Assembly: GCA_029776225.1 (NCBI GenBank)
Contig: JAKOTR010000053.1
Location: 62,001-126,000, forward strand
DNA: 64,000 nucleotides
Direction: 5' to 3'
Source of the DNA: Acidobacteriota bacterium
GTDB taxonomy: Bacteria > Acidobacteriota > Terriglobia > Bryobacterales > Bryobacteraceae
Shown here: positions 1 through 9,202 of the stretch, piece by piece
Numbering within the stretch: the first letter of the stretch is position 1
Layout: the number at the start of each line of letters is the position of its first letter
Program-made: the position numbers and the translations under genes
The notes under the pieces: generated by a model
Told to the model about the DNA's origin: nothing
Databases searched by the model: none
What the model saw: only the letters and a program-made list of their open reading frames with translations

Positions 1-1362
1 CCGCTGGATGGAAAGCGTGCGGATCAGGCGGTCGGAAACGGCCTGCAGCATCGCGTCGAGGTCCGTTTCCGAGCTCAGCTCCCGCGCGAACTCAACCAGC
101 GTGACCCGGTAATCGTAGCGGTCCTTGTAGAACACGTAGCGGTCGAGTTGCTCCCGGATCCAGTCCCGGATCGGCTGGAAGATGAACGCCGCGAACAGAA
201 TCAGAATGCCCGTCGAGGTGGGCCCCAGACCTTCGAAGTCGCCCAGCCAGAAGATCAGCCCGTAAAAGACGCCCAGCACGCAAATGGTGGCCAGCGTGTA
301 GACGTAGCCCTGCTGGAAGATGATGTCCACGTCCATCAGGCGGTACCGCACGATCGCGTACGCCCAGGTCAGTGGCACCAGCAGCAGCGAGAACACCGCC
401 AGGTTCATCCAAACGGTGGGCGCCACGCCAAGCAGGTAGGGAACCGAGTAGAAGATGGCAAAGGGCGCCACGCCGGCGATTGCGCCGTTCCGCAGCCAGG
501 TGATCTGCTTGCGCACGATGGCATCCTCGGCTTTGCGATAAGCCCGGGTCAAAACGACCGCACCCAGAAGGTACATGCCCGTCAGGAAGGCGATCCACAC
601 GCGGTCCAGCAGCCACCTGAGTTCAACGCCGGGGATGCCAACCAGCAACCGGCCCGAACTGATTCCCAGGTTCACAAGCAACAGCAGCGAAGCGGGCAGA
701 TAGAGAAGCGCCACCGCCAGCCGCCGCCGCCACCATCCGCGCCGCTCCGGAAACGCCAAGCAGAAATGGACAAAGATTGTCGGCGCAAACAGCCCGGCCG
801 CCACGTTGCCGAAGTACATCACCTTATCGAAGTTGTTCAGCTTGCCGGTGTAGTGGAAGGTGGTGAGCACGAACGAGGCCAGGCACAGCACGTAAAAGTG
901 GACCGCCTTGGGGGCGGAGCCGCGGCGGAAAAATACGAACAGGCCGATGCCCAGGTAGGCCAGGCCCACGATGTACTGGTAATACAGCGCCGGGTAGTCG
1001 CGATGGCTTTGCCCCACCACCAGCGTGGTCTCGAACTCCACGCCGTTGCGGCGCAGCCGGTAAGCGGCTTTGTTCCAGGAGCCAAGCCTTACCAGCGCGC
1101 GGCTTACGTCGGTGGCCTTTTGGATGGGGGTGCCGGCGATTTTCAGAAGGGTATCCCCGGTCCGGATGCCGGCATTGGCCGCGGGGCTGCCGGGTGCAAC
1201 GTGAAGGGCTTCCACGCCAGCGTCCCGCTCCGTCCATGTGACGCCGTCGTCGGGCAGGCGGAATTTCTTCTGTTGCTGGAAATTGATGGCGGCAGAGATC
1301 ACCGCCGCCACGGTGAGGACCATTAGCAGCGCGTTCGTGAACTGCAGTTTGAGTCCTCTCAT
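1..1362 (-). CDS. PDZ-domain membrane sensor protein, 3' end cut by the window edge
   Basis: An open frame runs without a stop from an ATG at 1362 to base 1 (454 codons), so the C-terminus lies outside the window. Residues about 8-25 form an N-terminal membrane anchor. A PDZ domain follows (about 35-115, with APGSPAANAGIRTGD as its core). Several hydrophobic spans then extend to about residue 375, including YYQYIVGLAYLGIGLFVFF and TICVLGVFYGLIFWLGDF. After the last span come RDWIREQLDRYVFYKDRYDY and LSSETDLDAMLQAVSDRL, the usual lead-in to a GAF domain. In acidobacterial relatives this layout normally ends in a GAF plus histidine kinase or SpoIIE output domain; that part is inference. It probably senses a periplasmic or membrane signal. 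Divergent from the LuxR-type regulator gene. Confidence 0.8.
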   Translation of the reverse strand, partial: MRGLKLQFTNALLMVLTVAAVISAAINFQQQKKFRLPDDGVTWTERDAGVEALHVAPGSPAANAGIRTGDTLLKIAGTPIQKATDVSRALVRLGSWNKAAYRLRRNGVEFETTLVVGQSHRDYPALYYQYIVGLAYLGIGLFVFFRRGSAPKAVHFYVLCLASFVLTTFHYTGKLNNFDKVMYFGNVAAGLFAPTIFVHFCLAFPERRGWWRRRLAVALLYLPASLLLLVNLGISSGRLLVGIPGVELRWLLDRVWIAFLTGMYLLGAVVLTRAYRKAEDAIVRKQITWLRNGAIAGVAPFAIFYSVPYLLGVAPTVWMNLAVFSLLLVPLTWAYAIVRYRLMDVDIIFQQGYVYTLATICVLGVFYGLIFWLGDFEGLGPTSTGILILFAAFIFQPIRDWIREQLDRYVFYKDRYDYRVTLVEFARELSSETDLDAMLQAVSDRLIRTLSIQR

Positions 1363-1867
1363 GACCAAGCCTGCCTACACCACACCTTCGGCGTTCGACA
1401 CGTTCCCACGCCTTTCCCTAGCACGTGGGTTTCCAGCCGCCGCGAGTACCTCCTGTTCACAATAGTAGTTTAATTTTCGGGCACTTACAAGCCAGCCACC
1501 CCGCAGCTTATCCGCTTTTCGGGAGAGAGGGTTATGAGGATGTGTAGCTCTTATGCCGCAGGTCCGCGTACCACGGACACGCCTCCCCGGTTGCAATTTC
1601 CCCGCCCGGCGGGTCCGAAGCCACCCCGGGCGGTTGTGTACGAGGCAAAACGGATTTTCTTTACGTCCGGCGGTAAAAAAACGATCCAGTACCTTAAACA
1701 AAATACTAGTACCAGGCTCGTATACTAAAGCAAATATTATCGAATTTCAGAGATCAATCCCCCTCATTCAGGTACTATACTGGAGTTGATTTCCCCGCAG
1801 TTGGGGGATGGTTTCTGGGAACCGCGTTAGCGGTTAATTCCTAAGCCCGAAGCAGAGGGTTCCGAGC
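1363..1867. other. 505-bp intergenic region between divergent sensor and regulator genes
   Basis: No convincing gene. The right half is clearly AT-richer than its surroundings and should hold the promoters. TATACT hexamers at 1731 and 1776 are possible -10 elements, with no good -35. AGTACC/GGTACT motifs recur three times between about 1687 and 1783 and could be an operator. A perfect hairpin (AACCGC, loop GTTA, GCGGTT) lies at 1820-1835 in the leader just before the LuxR-type gene, and a CCCC/GGGG hairpin lies near 1795-1806. Confidence 0.5.
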
Positions 1868-2593
1868 GTGGCTTGGAGGAGCGACTTGCCCGAAGAGACT
1901 ACCTTAACCGGCGGCCCAGAGCCCGCCACCCAAGTTCCGCTGACGCCCGTCGTGGTCGCTAGCCCCAAGCTTTCCAAGCGGAAAGGCCTCCGGCGCTGCC
2001 TGTCGCAGCGCGAGGGATTTCTCCTGATTGAGGGCGGCGACTCCCTCGAGCAGGTCGTAAGTCAGTGCCAGCGCATGGCGCCCTGCGTGGTTCTGGCCGA
2101 CGAAACGTTTGTTTCGCAGATGGAGCCGGCCGAATTCGCCGCCCTTGTCGACTTTGGGCGCTCAATCCAGGTCCTGGTCTGCTCGCCCCCCCAGGACGAC
2201 CGCGTGATACAGGGCTGGGTCCGGCTGGGCTGCATGGGCTTCGTTCGCGAGGACGCGCCGCCGCAAGTCCTGAAGAAGGCGGTGCGGGCCGCGGCCCGAG
2301 GCGAGTTGTGGCTCGAGCGGCGCCTGCTCACCAGGATCCTCCAGCAGTTGCTCGTGGCAACCCGTTCACCTAAACTCACGCCCCGGGAAAGGGACATTCT
2401 CAAGCTCATCGCCCGGGGATACAAGAACCGCGCCATCGCGCAGCACCTCTCCATCAGTCACGAGACGGTCCGGTGGCACATACGGAGCCTGCATGCCAAG
2501 CTCGGGATGCAGGACCGCCTCGGCACGGCCTTATACGCCCAGCAATACCTCGCGGACGAGCTGCTTTCGGAATCCTCGCCCCCTCCCAAGTGA
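1868..2593 (+). CDS. LuxR-family DNA-binding response regulator with degenerate receiver
   Basis: 241 residues. The C-terminal 65 residues are a classic LuxR/GerE helix-turn-helix: LTPRERDILKLIARGYKNRA, then HLSISHETVRWHIRSLHAKL. The N-terminal about 130 residues have the receiver fold (VVVASPKL at strand 1, VVLADETF at the phosphorylation strand, VRLGCMGFVREDAP near the fourth strand). The acidic pair that binds magnesium at the end of strand 1 is missing, so phosphorylation may be weak or absent. It starts at GTG 1868 behind GAGGG. A TTG at 1886 lies 5 bases behind a stronger GGAGGA (1875-1880) and is a real alternative. It may act with the divergent membrane sensor, though nothing in the sequence proves the pairing. 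Confidence 0.85.
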   Translation: MAWRSDLPEETTLTGGPEPATQVPLTPVVVASPKLSKRKGLRRCLSQREGFLLIEGGDSLEQVVSQCQRMAPCVVLADETFVSQMEPAEFAALVDFGRSIQVLVCSPPQDDRVIQGWVRLGCMGFVREDAPPQVLKKAVRAAARGELWLERRLLTRILQQLLVATRSPKLTPRERDILKLIARGYKNRAIAQHLSISHETVRWHIRSLHAKLGMQDRLGTALYAQQYLADELLSESSPPPK

Positions 2594-2839
2594 CGCAGCC
2601 CACGTTTGGCGCCCTCTCCGCGATCGGTGTTTAGTACCGCGGCCGGGAATACGACTGGTGGTAGCACTCGCGTTCTAAATTCTTGACTAGAACGGGTTGA
2701 CGCCTGTTTTCATGTGGTTGTCCGGCTTTCCCCCATTCATCGCCCCCTCCCCGGTGGGGTACTGGGTGGACAGAACACCCCTTTGCGGGCGAGGCTCGAT
2801 CCGTTACGATTGTGAATACCTTCCCCCGGAGCGCTACGC

Positions 2840-4285
2840 GTGTATACATCGAACGGCAAGACGGTTGTTTTGGCGGAGCGCGAAGTTGAAGTGGCGAACT
2901 TCCTCGAAATGGCGCTCCGCTTTGAAGGATTCGAGGTCAAAGTCGTCCGCGAGGGTGAGGACCTCACAGCCGCAGTGTCGGCGGCGGACCGCAAACTCGC
3001 GGCGGTGCTGGTGGACATCCCGGATCCCCTCAAGGACGGGGTGGAAACTCTGCGCCGGGTGCGCTGCGCCCGCCCGGATCTGCCTGTGATCGTGTTTTCG
3101 GGTAACCCTGCCCCGGAAGCGGTAGTGCGGGTCATGCGCTGCGGGGCGGTGGACTTCCTAGCCAAACCGCTCACGCACGGAGGGCTTATCGAGGCCGTCC
3201 GCGGCGCCACAGCAGCCCGGGCACCGAAGCCCGCCCGGATCGCACCGCTCGAGGCGGAAAACCCCACGATGCGGAGCATCGCGCAGGCGCTTGACCGGAT
3301 CGCGCTTTCGGACGTTCCGGTAGTGCTGCGCGGCGAAACGGGCGTCGGCAAAGAGGTCCTGGCACGCGAAATTCATGCCCGGTCACCGCGCGCGCAAAAA
3401 CCCCTGCTGAAAATCAACTGCGCCGCCGTGCCGCTGGAGCTTCTCGAGAGCGAGCTGTTCGGCTACGAGCGCGGGGCCTTCACGGGCGCCCTGAAATCGA
3501 CGCCTGGCAAGTTCGAAACAGCCGATGGCGGCACGATCCTGCTCGACGAAATCGGCGACATGGACTTCAAGCTCCAGGCGAAGCTGCTCCACGTGTTGCA
3601 AGACGGCGAGTTTCAACGCCTGGGCGGGCGCGAAACAATTCGCGTGGACGTGCGCATTCTGGCGGCGACACACTGCGACCTGGAGCGGGCCGTGCAGGAA
3701 GGCCGCTTCCGCGAAGACCTCTTCTACCGCCTCAACGTGATCAGCCTCGCGATTCCGCCGCTCAGGGAGCGCAAGGACGAGATCGTGCCTCTGGCGCGGC
3801 TCTTCCTGGAAAAGCACGCGGCGCACGGGGAGCCGCCGCCCGAGTTGACGCCGCGGCTGAAAGAAGCGCTGATGGCGTACCACTGGCCGGGCAATATCCG
3901 CGAGCTTGAGAACATGATGCGGAAGTACCTGGTCTTCCGCGAGCCGGACGCGGTGGCCGAGGAACTGTGGCAAAAGGTCCATCTGGCTACGGTGGTCCCG
4001 GCAGCAACCGGGCAGCGCAAAGGCGGAAGGTATCGCGCATCGCCGCTCGACGAGGTGGAAAAGGCGCGAAACCTGGAAGAAGCCCGGACGATTCTGCAGA
4101 CGCTCAACGAAACGCAATGGAACCGCCGCCGGGCCGCCGAAATGCTCAATATCGACTACAAGGGCCTGCTGTACAGGATGAAGAAACTCCGCATCGGAAT
4201 GACGACCGATCAGGGCACTGGACGCGGCGCCGCCACCGCCGGCTCGGAAAGCCGCTCAACACCCGTTCACCACCTGCGTCCGTAG
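2840..4285 (+). CDS. NtrC-family sigma-54-dependent response regulator
   Basis: 481 residues in three domains. The receiver (about 6-118) has the phospho-acceptor in VLVDIPDP and lysine in LAKPL. The AAA+ sigma-54 activation domain (about 140-370) has Walker A GETGVGKE and the sigma-54 contact loop in ELFGYERGAFTGA. A Fis-type HTH (about 415-455) contains NRRRAAEMLNIDYKGLLYRM. Such proteins drive open-complex formation by RNA polymerase-sigma-54 when phosphorylated by a partner kinase. No kinase is adjacent. The start is GTG at 2840. The receiver has only one acid (AER) where two are usual. The 3' end overlaps the convergent downstream gene by 19 bases. The target genes are unknown. Confidence 0.93.
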   Translation: MYTSNGKTVVLAEREVEVANFLEMALRFEGFEVKVVREGEDLTAAVSAADRKLAAVLVDIPDPLKDGVETLRRVRCARPDLPVIVFSGNPAPEAVVRVMRCGAVDFLAKPLTHGGLIEAVRGATAARAPKPARIAPLEAENPTMRSIAQALDRIALSDVPVVLRGETGVGKEVLAREIHARSPRAQKPLLKINCAAVPLELLESELFGYERGAFTGALKSTPGKFETADGGTILLDEIGDMDFKLQAKLLHVLQDGEFQRLGGRETIRVDVRILAATHCDLERAVQEGRFREDLFYRLNVISLAIPPLRERKDEIVPLARLFLEKHAAHGEPPPELTPRLKEALMAYHWPGNIRELENMMRKYLVFREPDAVAEELWQKVHLATVVPAATGQRKGGRYRASPLDEVEKARNLEEARTILQTLNETQWNRRRAAEMLNIDYKGLLYRMKKLRIGMTTDQGTGRGAATAGSESRSTPVHHLRP

Positions 4286-5163
4286 AAGAACCCGAATCCG
4301 AAACCGAAACGCGGTCCGTAAAAGCGCGGGCGATAGGGCCACGGCCGCCACCAGTAATACGGAAACGGAGCCGGATAAACGTACGCGTACGGCGGCGGAA
4401 CGACGTAGATTCTGGGCGGCGGAGGAGGAAGGTAATCGAGGTAATCGTAGTAGCGCACGCGGGCGCGCTCCGGTTCATAGGCGCGTCCGTAGTCCTCGGG
4501 CGTGACATAGCGGAAGGCCAGGGGCGCGTGTGCCGTTGATATCGTCACCGGATATTCGGTCCGGAAGGTGAGCACCGATTCCGGATGGAGCACCGTGGGA
4601 CGGCCCCGCGTCAGCAGCACGCCGATTCCGCCCGCGGCAGCGCCCGCTGCGGCGCCGATGCCCGCCCCCAGCCCGCCTTCCGCCGCGCCCCCAATGAGCG
4701 CGCCGAGCCCCGCCGTTCCGGCGATCGCAGCGGCGTCCCTGCCGGTCGAACCCGGCCCGCGCGCGCTGATGAGGCGTGTCTGGATGGGCGTCTGGCGGCC
4801 GTCCGCCAGAGTCAGTTCGGTAAGCTCGACAGCAAGGCGCGAAACGCCGCTCACGCGGCCCGCCTTTTGGACCTCCACGACCCGCCCCGCGACGATCTGT
4901 CCCCGGTTGGCCACGACAATGCCGTCCACCACGACCGGCTGCACCAGTGTGGCGGAGAAGGCGTCGCCGGGCTCGTTCAGGTCGGAGGACAGCATTTGGT
5001 CCAGGCGCGCCGAGATGAGGGTGCCGGCCGGGATGGTCAGTTCGGAGGGGATGTAGCCGGGTTCGTTCACCCGGCGCCAGCCGCGCCCCTCTTCAACCTG
5101 GCCGGCAAGGACCGGCATGACGAGCACGGCCAGAGACGCTAATGTCCGAATCAACCGTTTCAT
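4267..5163 (-). CDS. Exported glycine-zipper protein with aromatic/proline-rich tail
   Basis: 298 residues. The signal peptide ends near residue 20 (LAVLVMPVLAG). The middle contains an Ala/Gly-rich segment with repeated GxxxG spacing (GTAGLGALIGGAAEGGLGAG), typical of glycine-zipper envelope proteins that insert into or span membranes. The last 60 residues are rich in Pro, Tyr, Trp, Phe and Gly (LPPPPPRIYVVPPPYAYVYP, then FGFGFGFFYGRRW). No enzymatic motif is seen. It overlaps the upstream M48 protease gene by ATGA, so the two are probably co-translated and may act together in envelope maintenance. Related acidobacterial proteins are annotated only as hypothetical or glycine-zipper domain proteins. 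Confidence 0.8.
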   Translation of the reverse strand: MKRLIRTLASLAVLVMPVLAGQVEEGRGWRRVNEPGYIPSELTIPAGTLISARLDQMLSSDLNEPGDAFSATLVQPVVVDGIVVANRGQIVAGRVVEVQKAGRVSGVSRLAVELTELTLADGRQTPIQTRLISARGPGSTGRDAAAIAGTAGLGALIGGAAEGGLGAGIGAAAGAAAGGIGVLLTRGRPTVLHPESVLTFRTEYPVTISTAHAPLAFRYVTPEDYGRAYEPERARVRYYDYLDYLPPPPPRIYVVPPPYAYVYPAPFPYYWWRPWPYRPRFYGPRFGFGFGFFYGRRW

Positions 5164-6005
5164 CGGACTGCCTGCTGCCGGGGCGGAGGTGGCAACTGCG
5201 CCACAAGCTGCCTCGCCTGCTGGAACTGGCCGGTGTTGAAGCCGTACATCCGCGGCGGCATCGTTTGGATTTCCGCCTCCACCGCCTTGACGCGGTTCCC
5301 CGGACTGGGATGGCTCGACAAAAACTGCGGCACGCCGGGGCCTCCCCTGGCTTCGAGTTTTTCGAAGAACCTGGCCATTTCGATGGGGTTGTACCCCGCC
5401 TCCGCCATGATGTGCGCCCCCAACGCGTCGGCCTGGTTCTCCGCCTCGCGCGAATAGCTGAGGAACAGACCGTTCAGTCCGACTCCCAACCCGAGCTGCA
5501 CGATCTGCCCTATCGTACCCTGCCCGACTGCGACGCCGGCAACCTCGGCCGGCAGTTGAATCAGGGTGGCTTTCGATACCTGGTTGGTGCCGTGACGCAG
5601 AACCACGTGCGCAATCTCGTGCGCCAGCACGCCGGCCAGCTCGCCTTCGGTTTCCGTCGCCTCGATCAGGCCCGTGAAAACGAAGGTCGGACCGCCCGGC
5701 AGCGCAAAGGCGTTGACTTCCTTGGCGTTCAGGAGGGTAAAGCTGAAGGGAAAACCCGACTGCGCCGCCGACGGGCTGGCCGCCAGCCTGCGGCCGACCC
5801 GGTCAATGTAGTCTTGCAGCCACTGGTTCTGAACCACCTGGAATTCCCGGTTCACCTGCGCGGCCGCTTCCTGGCCGAGTTGAATGTCCTGCTGCTTGCT
5901 AAAGAGATTGAAACCGGGCTTGAGAGGCTCTCCCGCCCTGCGCGACGCGCAGGCCGCTGTGACCAGCAGAACGCCCAGCGCGGCGTACAGGGTCTTGTAT
6001 TGCAT
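5160..6005 (-). CDS. M48-family zinc metalloprotease, lipoprotein
   Basis: 281 residues. The HEXXH zinc motif is in LAHEIAHVVLRHG near residue 128, and the downstream Glu ligand is in YSREAENQADALG. The N-terminus is a lipoprotein signal with Cys in VTAACAS, so the protein should be anchored in the periplasmic face of the envelope. It resembles BepA/LoiP-type proteases that clean up misassembled outer-membrane proteins. The ATG at 6005 has AAGGGGGG just upstream. The stop overlaps the start of the glycine-zipper gene (ATGA). It lies downstream of htrA, separated by a strong hairpin, so it is probably its own transcription unit although both are envelope quality-control proteases. Confidence 0.9.
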   Translation of the reverse strand: MQYKTLYAALGVLLVTAACASRRAGEPLKPGFNLFSKQQDIQLGQEAAAQVNREFQVVQNQWLQDYIDRVGRRLAASPSAAQSGFPFSFTLLNAKEVNAFALPGGPTFVFTGLIEATETEGELAGVLAHEIAHVVLRHGTNQVSKATLIQLPAEVAGVAVGQGTIGQIVQLGLGVGLNGLFLSYSREAENQADALGAHIMAEAGYNPIEMARFFEKLEARGGPGVPQFLSSHPSPGNRVKAVEAEIQTMPPRMYGFNTGQFQQARQLVAQLPPPPRQQAVR

Positions 6006-6119
6006 GCGCCCCCCTTACGCGGACGGATGCCCGCCTACCATCTATACGCTGCCGAAAAAGAGGGCGTTTCAGTTGGGTCAGCAGCGGTGGACCCGGGTTC
6101 GCGAGAGAGGAGATGCGAA

Positions 6120-6146
6120 CGGGCCACGCTCATCACGCGTGGCCCG
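6120..6146 (-). terminator. Perfect 10-bp hairpin after the HtrA gene
   Basis: CGGGCCACGC and GCGTGGCCCG pair perfectly around the 7-base loop TCATCAC. It starts 15 bases beyond the htrA stop. On the minus strand it is followed by TTCGCATCT rather than a clean T-run, so it is either a weak intrinsic terminator or a 3'-end stabilising stem. Confidence 0.6.
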
Positions 6147-6160
6147 CTCCCCAAGGGGTG

Positions 6161-7723
6161 TCAATTTCGAGGGAGAGTGCCGGCTACGAAGAACGCCTGC
6201 CACTCCGGTGCGCCGCGCCCGCGGAGCCCGAGCGCAGCAGCGTTCCGCATCACCTTAAAGGCAACCGGATCGCCCGGCTTCAGTCCGCTCGCGATCCGCC
6301 TGAGGTCCTCGGGCGAGGTCACCTCCTGGCGGTTCACGGCCGAGATGATGTCGCCGCGGCGAATCCCCAGGTCCTCGGCAAAGGAGTCCGGGTCAACATC
6401 GGTCACCAGCACGCCGTTCTCGTGGAAGTTCGCCTCCCGGCGTTCGGCCGGGCTGAGGGCGCGGACAGAGATGCCGAACTTGACGGCTTTATTCTCGCCC
6501 TCGGTGCTCGCCGAGCCGGGCCTGCGGCGCTGCGTGTCGCCGGCGATGATTTCCTGACGGTCGCCGATCTTAAGCGTCATCGTGATCGGCTTGCCGTCGC
6601 GAAGGACGGTAACGGGCACGCTGGTTCCGACCGGAGTCTGGGAAACCATGTTGACGAGATCGTCGCCATCCTTCACCGGCTTGTTGTTGTAGGAAACGAT
6701 GATGTCGCCCTGGCGCATGCCGGCTGCCTCGGCTGGAGTGCCCGGTGTTACTTCGGTGACGAACACTCCCGAATCCCCGCCGCCGTAGACCTTCAGCAAC
6801 TCCGGCCTCTGCTCGCGGTTGAATTTGATGCCGATGGCGCCGCGCGAAACCCGGCCGGTCTTGATGATCTGGTTGTAGGAATTCACGGCCATGTTAATGG
6901 GCAGTGCAAATCCCACACCCTGGAAGGCGCCGGTGGCAGTGGCGATCATGGTATTGACGCCGATTGCCTGCCCCTTGATATCGAGCAGCGGCCCGCCGCT
7001 GTTGCCGGGGTTAATAGCGGCGTCGGTTTGCAGGAAGCGCTGGAGCTGATGCTCCTCGTCCCCGATGGCGCGTCCCTTGGCGCTGATGATGCCGGCGGTC
7101 ACGGTGGCTTCGAGCCCGAACGGCGCGCCGATGGCAATCGCCCAATCGCCGACCTGAACGGCATCCGAGTTGCCGATCTTCACGGGCTTGAGCGGCTTGC
7201 CTGCATCGATTTTCAGAACCGCCAGGTCAAGCTCGGGATCTGTCCCGACCACCGTGGCGACATACTCCGTGGGGTCGTTCGTGAGCCGCACCTTCACGCG
7301 GCTGGCGCCGTCAATGACGTGGTGGTTCGTCAGGATGTAGCCCTTGCTGTCCACGATGAAACCCGAGCCAGTAGACATCCTGCGGCGCGGTTGCTGAGGC
7401 ATCGAACCGAACGGCGAGTCGCCGAAGAAGCGGCGGAACAGGTCGGGGGTCCGCTCTTCAAACGGCAGAAGATCCTCGCCGCCGCGCCTGGAGCTCCTCC
7501 CTTCGATGGTGCTCTCGACCTGAACGACCGAGGACTCGACTTCCTTAGCGATTTTCGAAAACGCGCTGGAAAGCTGGACCGGATTCGGAATTGTCAGCTC
7601 CTCTGCATCCGGAGCGGCCGCGGACACGGTGCGGTATCCGAATCCGGCAATCGTTACCACTCCCAGCAAAAGGCCGGCAATGAGAACGATGGCCAGGCCT
7701 TTCCGATTCTCAGCGAATTTCAT
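6161..7723 (-). CDS. HtrA/Do-family periplasmic serine protease with two PDZ domains
   Basis: 520 residues from ATG 7723, chosen because AAGGAG lies 6 bases upstream; the frame stays open to 7804 but that extension has no ribosome site. A membrane anchor or signal covers residues about 9-28. The trypsin-like domain has its triad in LTNHHVI (His about 133), DLAVLKI (Asp about 165) and GNSGGPLL (Ser about 240). PDZ1 (about 300-390) contains GTPAEAAGMRQGDIIV. PDZ2 (about 415-500) contains SFAEDLGIRRGDII. It degrades or chaperones misfolded periplasmic proteins. The gene is 87 bases downstream of the BlaR1-like gene in the same direction, so it may be under partial BlaI control. Confidence 0.95.
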   Translation of the reverse strand: MKFAENRKGLAIVLIAGLLLGVVTIAGFGYRTVSAAAPDAEELTIPNPVQLSSAFSKIAKEVESSVVQVESTIEGRSSRRGGEDLLPFEERTPDLFRRFFGDSPFGSMPQQPRRRMSTGSGFIVDSKGYILTNHHVIDGASRVKVRLTNDPTEYVATVVGTDPELDLAVLKIDAGKPLKPVKIGNSDAVQVGDWAIAIGAPFGLEATVTAGIISAKGRAIGDEEHQLQRFLQTDAAINPGNSGGPLLDIKGQAIGVNTMIATATGAFQGVGFALPINMAVNSYNQIIKTGRVSRGAIGIKFNREQRPELLKVYGGGDSGVFVTEVTPGTPAEAAGMRQGDIIVSYNNKPVKDGDDLVNMVSQTPVGTSVPVTVLRDGKPITMTLKIGDRQEIIAGDTQRRRPGSASTEGENKAVKFGISVRALSPAERREANFHENGVLVTDVDPDSFAEDLGIRRGDIISAVNRQEVTSPEDLRRIASGLKPGDPVAFKVMRNAAALGLRGRGAPEWQAFFVAGTLPRN

Positions 7724-7810
7724 TTCTCTCTCCTTCCCCTCGGGGCGGCTGCCGGGCGCATATAACTGGCGCGCCCTGCCGCCATCCATCTCAGACTTTA
7801 ACAATCCGAA

Positions 7811-9193
7811 TTATGTCCGGCCGTCGGGCAATGGCGAAGGCTCCGGGGTTGTCCAGATAATCCTGATCCAGCTTCGCCCTGCCCCGCCTTTTGAATCTTG
7901 TCCAACGTATAGATCTTGTCCAACGTAAAGGACGCAAAAAGCGCCCGCCGCGTCACGGGACGCGACGGCCGTCCACTGCTCAACGACCATATAACCCACT
8001 ACCGCCGTTGGCGGCGCTGCCGCCAACTCGTGAGCAGCCCGCGGCGCCGTTGCCAGCTCATGCCGCGCCGGAGAAGGCGCTTCCCGTTTGACGGCCACCT
8101 CCTGCTTCGGCCTGCGCTTGGGAACGGCTTGCCTGGCCGGACGCGGCGGTGGCGGCGCCTGATACGCGATCTCGACCGGCGCTATCGGCGCAACGGCTGA
8201 AGGCAGCGCGTCGATGGCGGGTTCCGCCACCGCGACCGGTGCGAAATGCGCAGCCAGAACCGCGAGCGCTGCCAGCGCTCCCGACATCGCCACCACGCCG
8301 GCGGGCGAAGTCCGCGGGTTACCCCTGCGCTTCCGGCTCATCAACGATTCGATGCGGTGCGAAATCTGCCGTTTCCGCGTGACAACGCCGTGCGCCAGTT
8401 GCGGCCGCGCGCAAACACCCAGGTCGATCAGCCGGGCAAGACAGGCTGCATAAGGCCGCGCCGCGCCGGTCATGGAAACCACCCAGTCGTCGCAGGCGAT
8501 TTCGCGCTCCAGGTTCAGCCGCCTGGCGATCCACAAAACCGCCGGGTTGAAAAAGAACACCGCCTCGGCGAGTTTCTGCACAAAATTGGTCCAGTCGTCC
8601 CACCGGCGTATGTGCGCCAGTTCGTGAATCAGCACCTGCCGGAACTCGTCATCCGAGAGGCTGTCCAGAAGCGCCTCGGGGATCAGGATGACGGGTTTGA
8701 AAAGCCCAGCCGCCATCGGGACGCCCACCTCGCGCGAGACGCAGAGCCGCACCCGGCGCGAGCCGCCGTAGGCTTTCAGCACTTCCTCGAACTGCCTGAG
8801 ATGCCGGCCGCCGAGCGGCCGTGCGCGGCGCTTCAGGCCAAGCACCCGCCGGTAACTCCAGGCGAGGCGCAGGAGCAGAAGCGCGGTGATGCTCCCCCAC
8901 GCGCCGAGCAGCCAGAGAGCCGCGGGGCCGGGCGCAGGCAGCGTCAGGAGCGCCCTCGCCGGCGCGGCGTCCAAACCAGCGTTTCCCTGCACCGAACCGC
9001 TCGGGATCCGCAACATCAGCACCGGCAGGCTCGCGACGGCCAGCAGCGCGGCCATCCACACGGCATACCGCGTCGCGGCGCTGATCCGCGGGAAGAGGCG
9101 CAACATGAGCCAGACCAGCCCGGCCAGAACCGTCCCCGTCAGAATTCCGTTCAGGACCGGGCCCGGCAACGTTGCTGCTACCCAGTGCGCCAT
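7811..9193 (-). CDS. BlaR1-like M56-family membrane metallopeptidase
   Basis: 460 residues. Four hydrophobic spans lie in the N-terminal half (for example GILTGTVLAGLVWLMLRLF and YAVWMAALLAVASLPVLML), with a fifth after residue about 300. The zinc site is LIHELAHIRRWDD (His about 192). In the BlaR1/MecR1 family this cytoplasm-facing site is switched on by an outside signal and leads to removal of the BlaI repressor. The C-terminal part here is a Pro/Ala/Lys-rich stretch followed by about 60 low-complexity residues. The penicillin-binding sensor domain of true BlaR1 is absent, so the signal need not be a beta-lactam. The gene follows the blaI-like gene by 9 bases. Confidence 0.9.
   Translation of the reverse strand: MAHWVAATLPGPVLNGILTGTVLAGLVWLMLRLFPRISAATRYAVWMAALLAVASLPVLMLRIPSGSVQGNAGLDAAPARALLTLPAPGPAALWLLGAWGSITALLLLRLAWSYRRVLGLKRRARPLGGRHLRQFEEVLKAYGGSRRVRLCVSREVGVPMAAGLFKPVILIPEALLDSLSDDEFRQVLIHELAHIRRWDDWTNFVQKLAEAVFFFNPAVLWIARRLNLEREIACDDWVVSMTGAARPYAACLARLIDLGVCARPQLAHGVVTRKRQISHRIESLMSRKRRGNPRTSPAGVVAMSGALAALAVLAAHFAPVAVAEPAIDALPSAVAPIAPVEIAYQAPPPPRPARQAVPKRRPKQEVAVKREAPSPARHELATAPRAAHELAAAPPTAVVGYMVVEQWTAVASRDAAGAFCVLYVGQDLYVGQDSKGGAGRSWIRIIWTTPEPSPLPDGRT
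7896..7931. repeat. 18-bp tandem duplication inside the BlaR1-like gene
   Basis: TCTTGTCCAACGTATAGA is followed at once by a copy matching 16 of 18 bases. In the protein this doubles a six-residue unit (LYVGQD) near the C-terminus. It is in frame and looks like replication slippage. Confidence 0.7.
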
Positions 9194-9202
9194 CGTGCCT
9201 CC

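Noticed and set aside
148-1326. Long plus-strand open frame of 392 codons
   Set aside because: It is antisense to the PDZ-membrane sensor gene, lacks hydrophobic or domain structure and is Arg/Gln/His-rich, the usual sign of a high-GC shadow.
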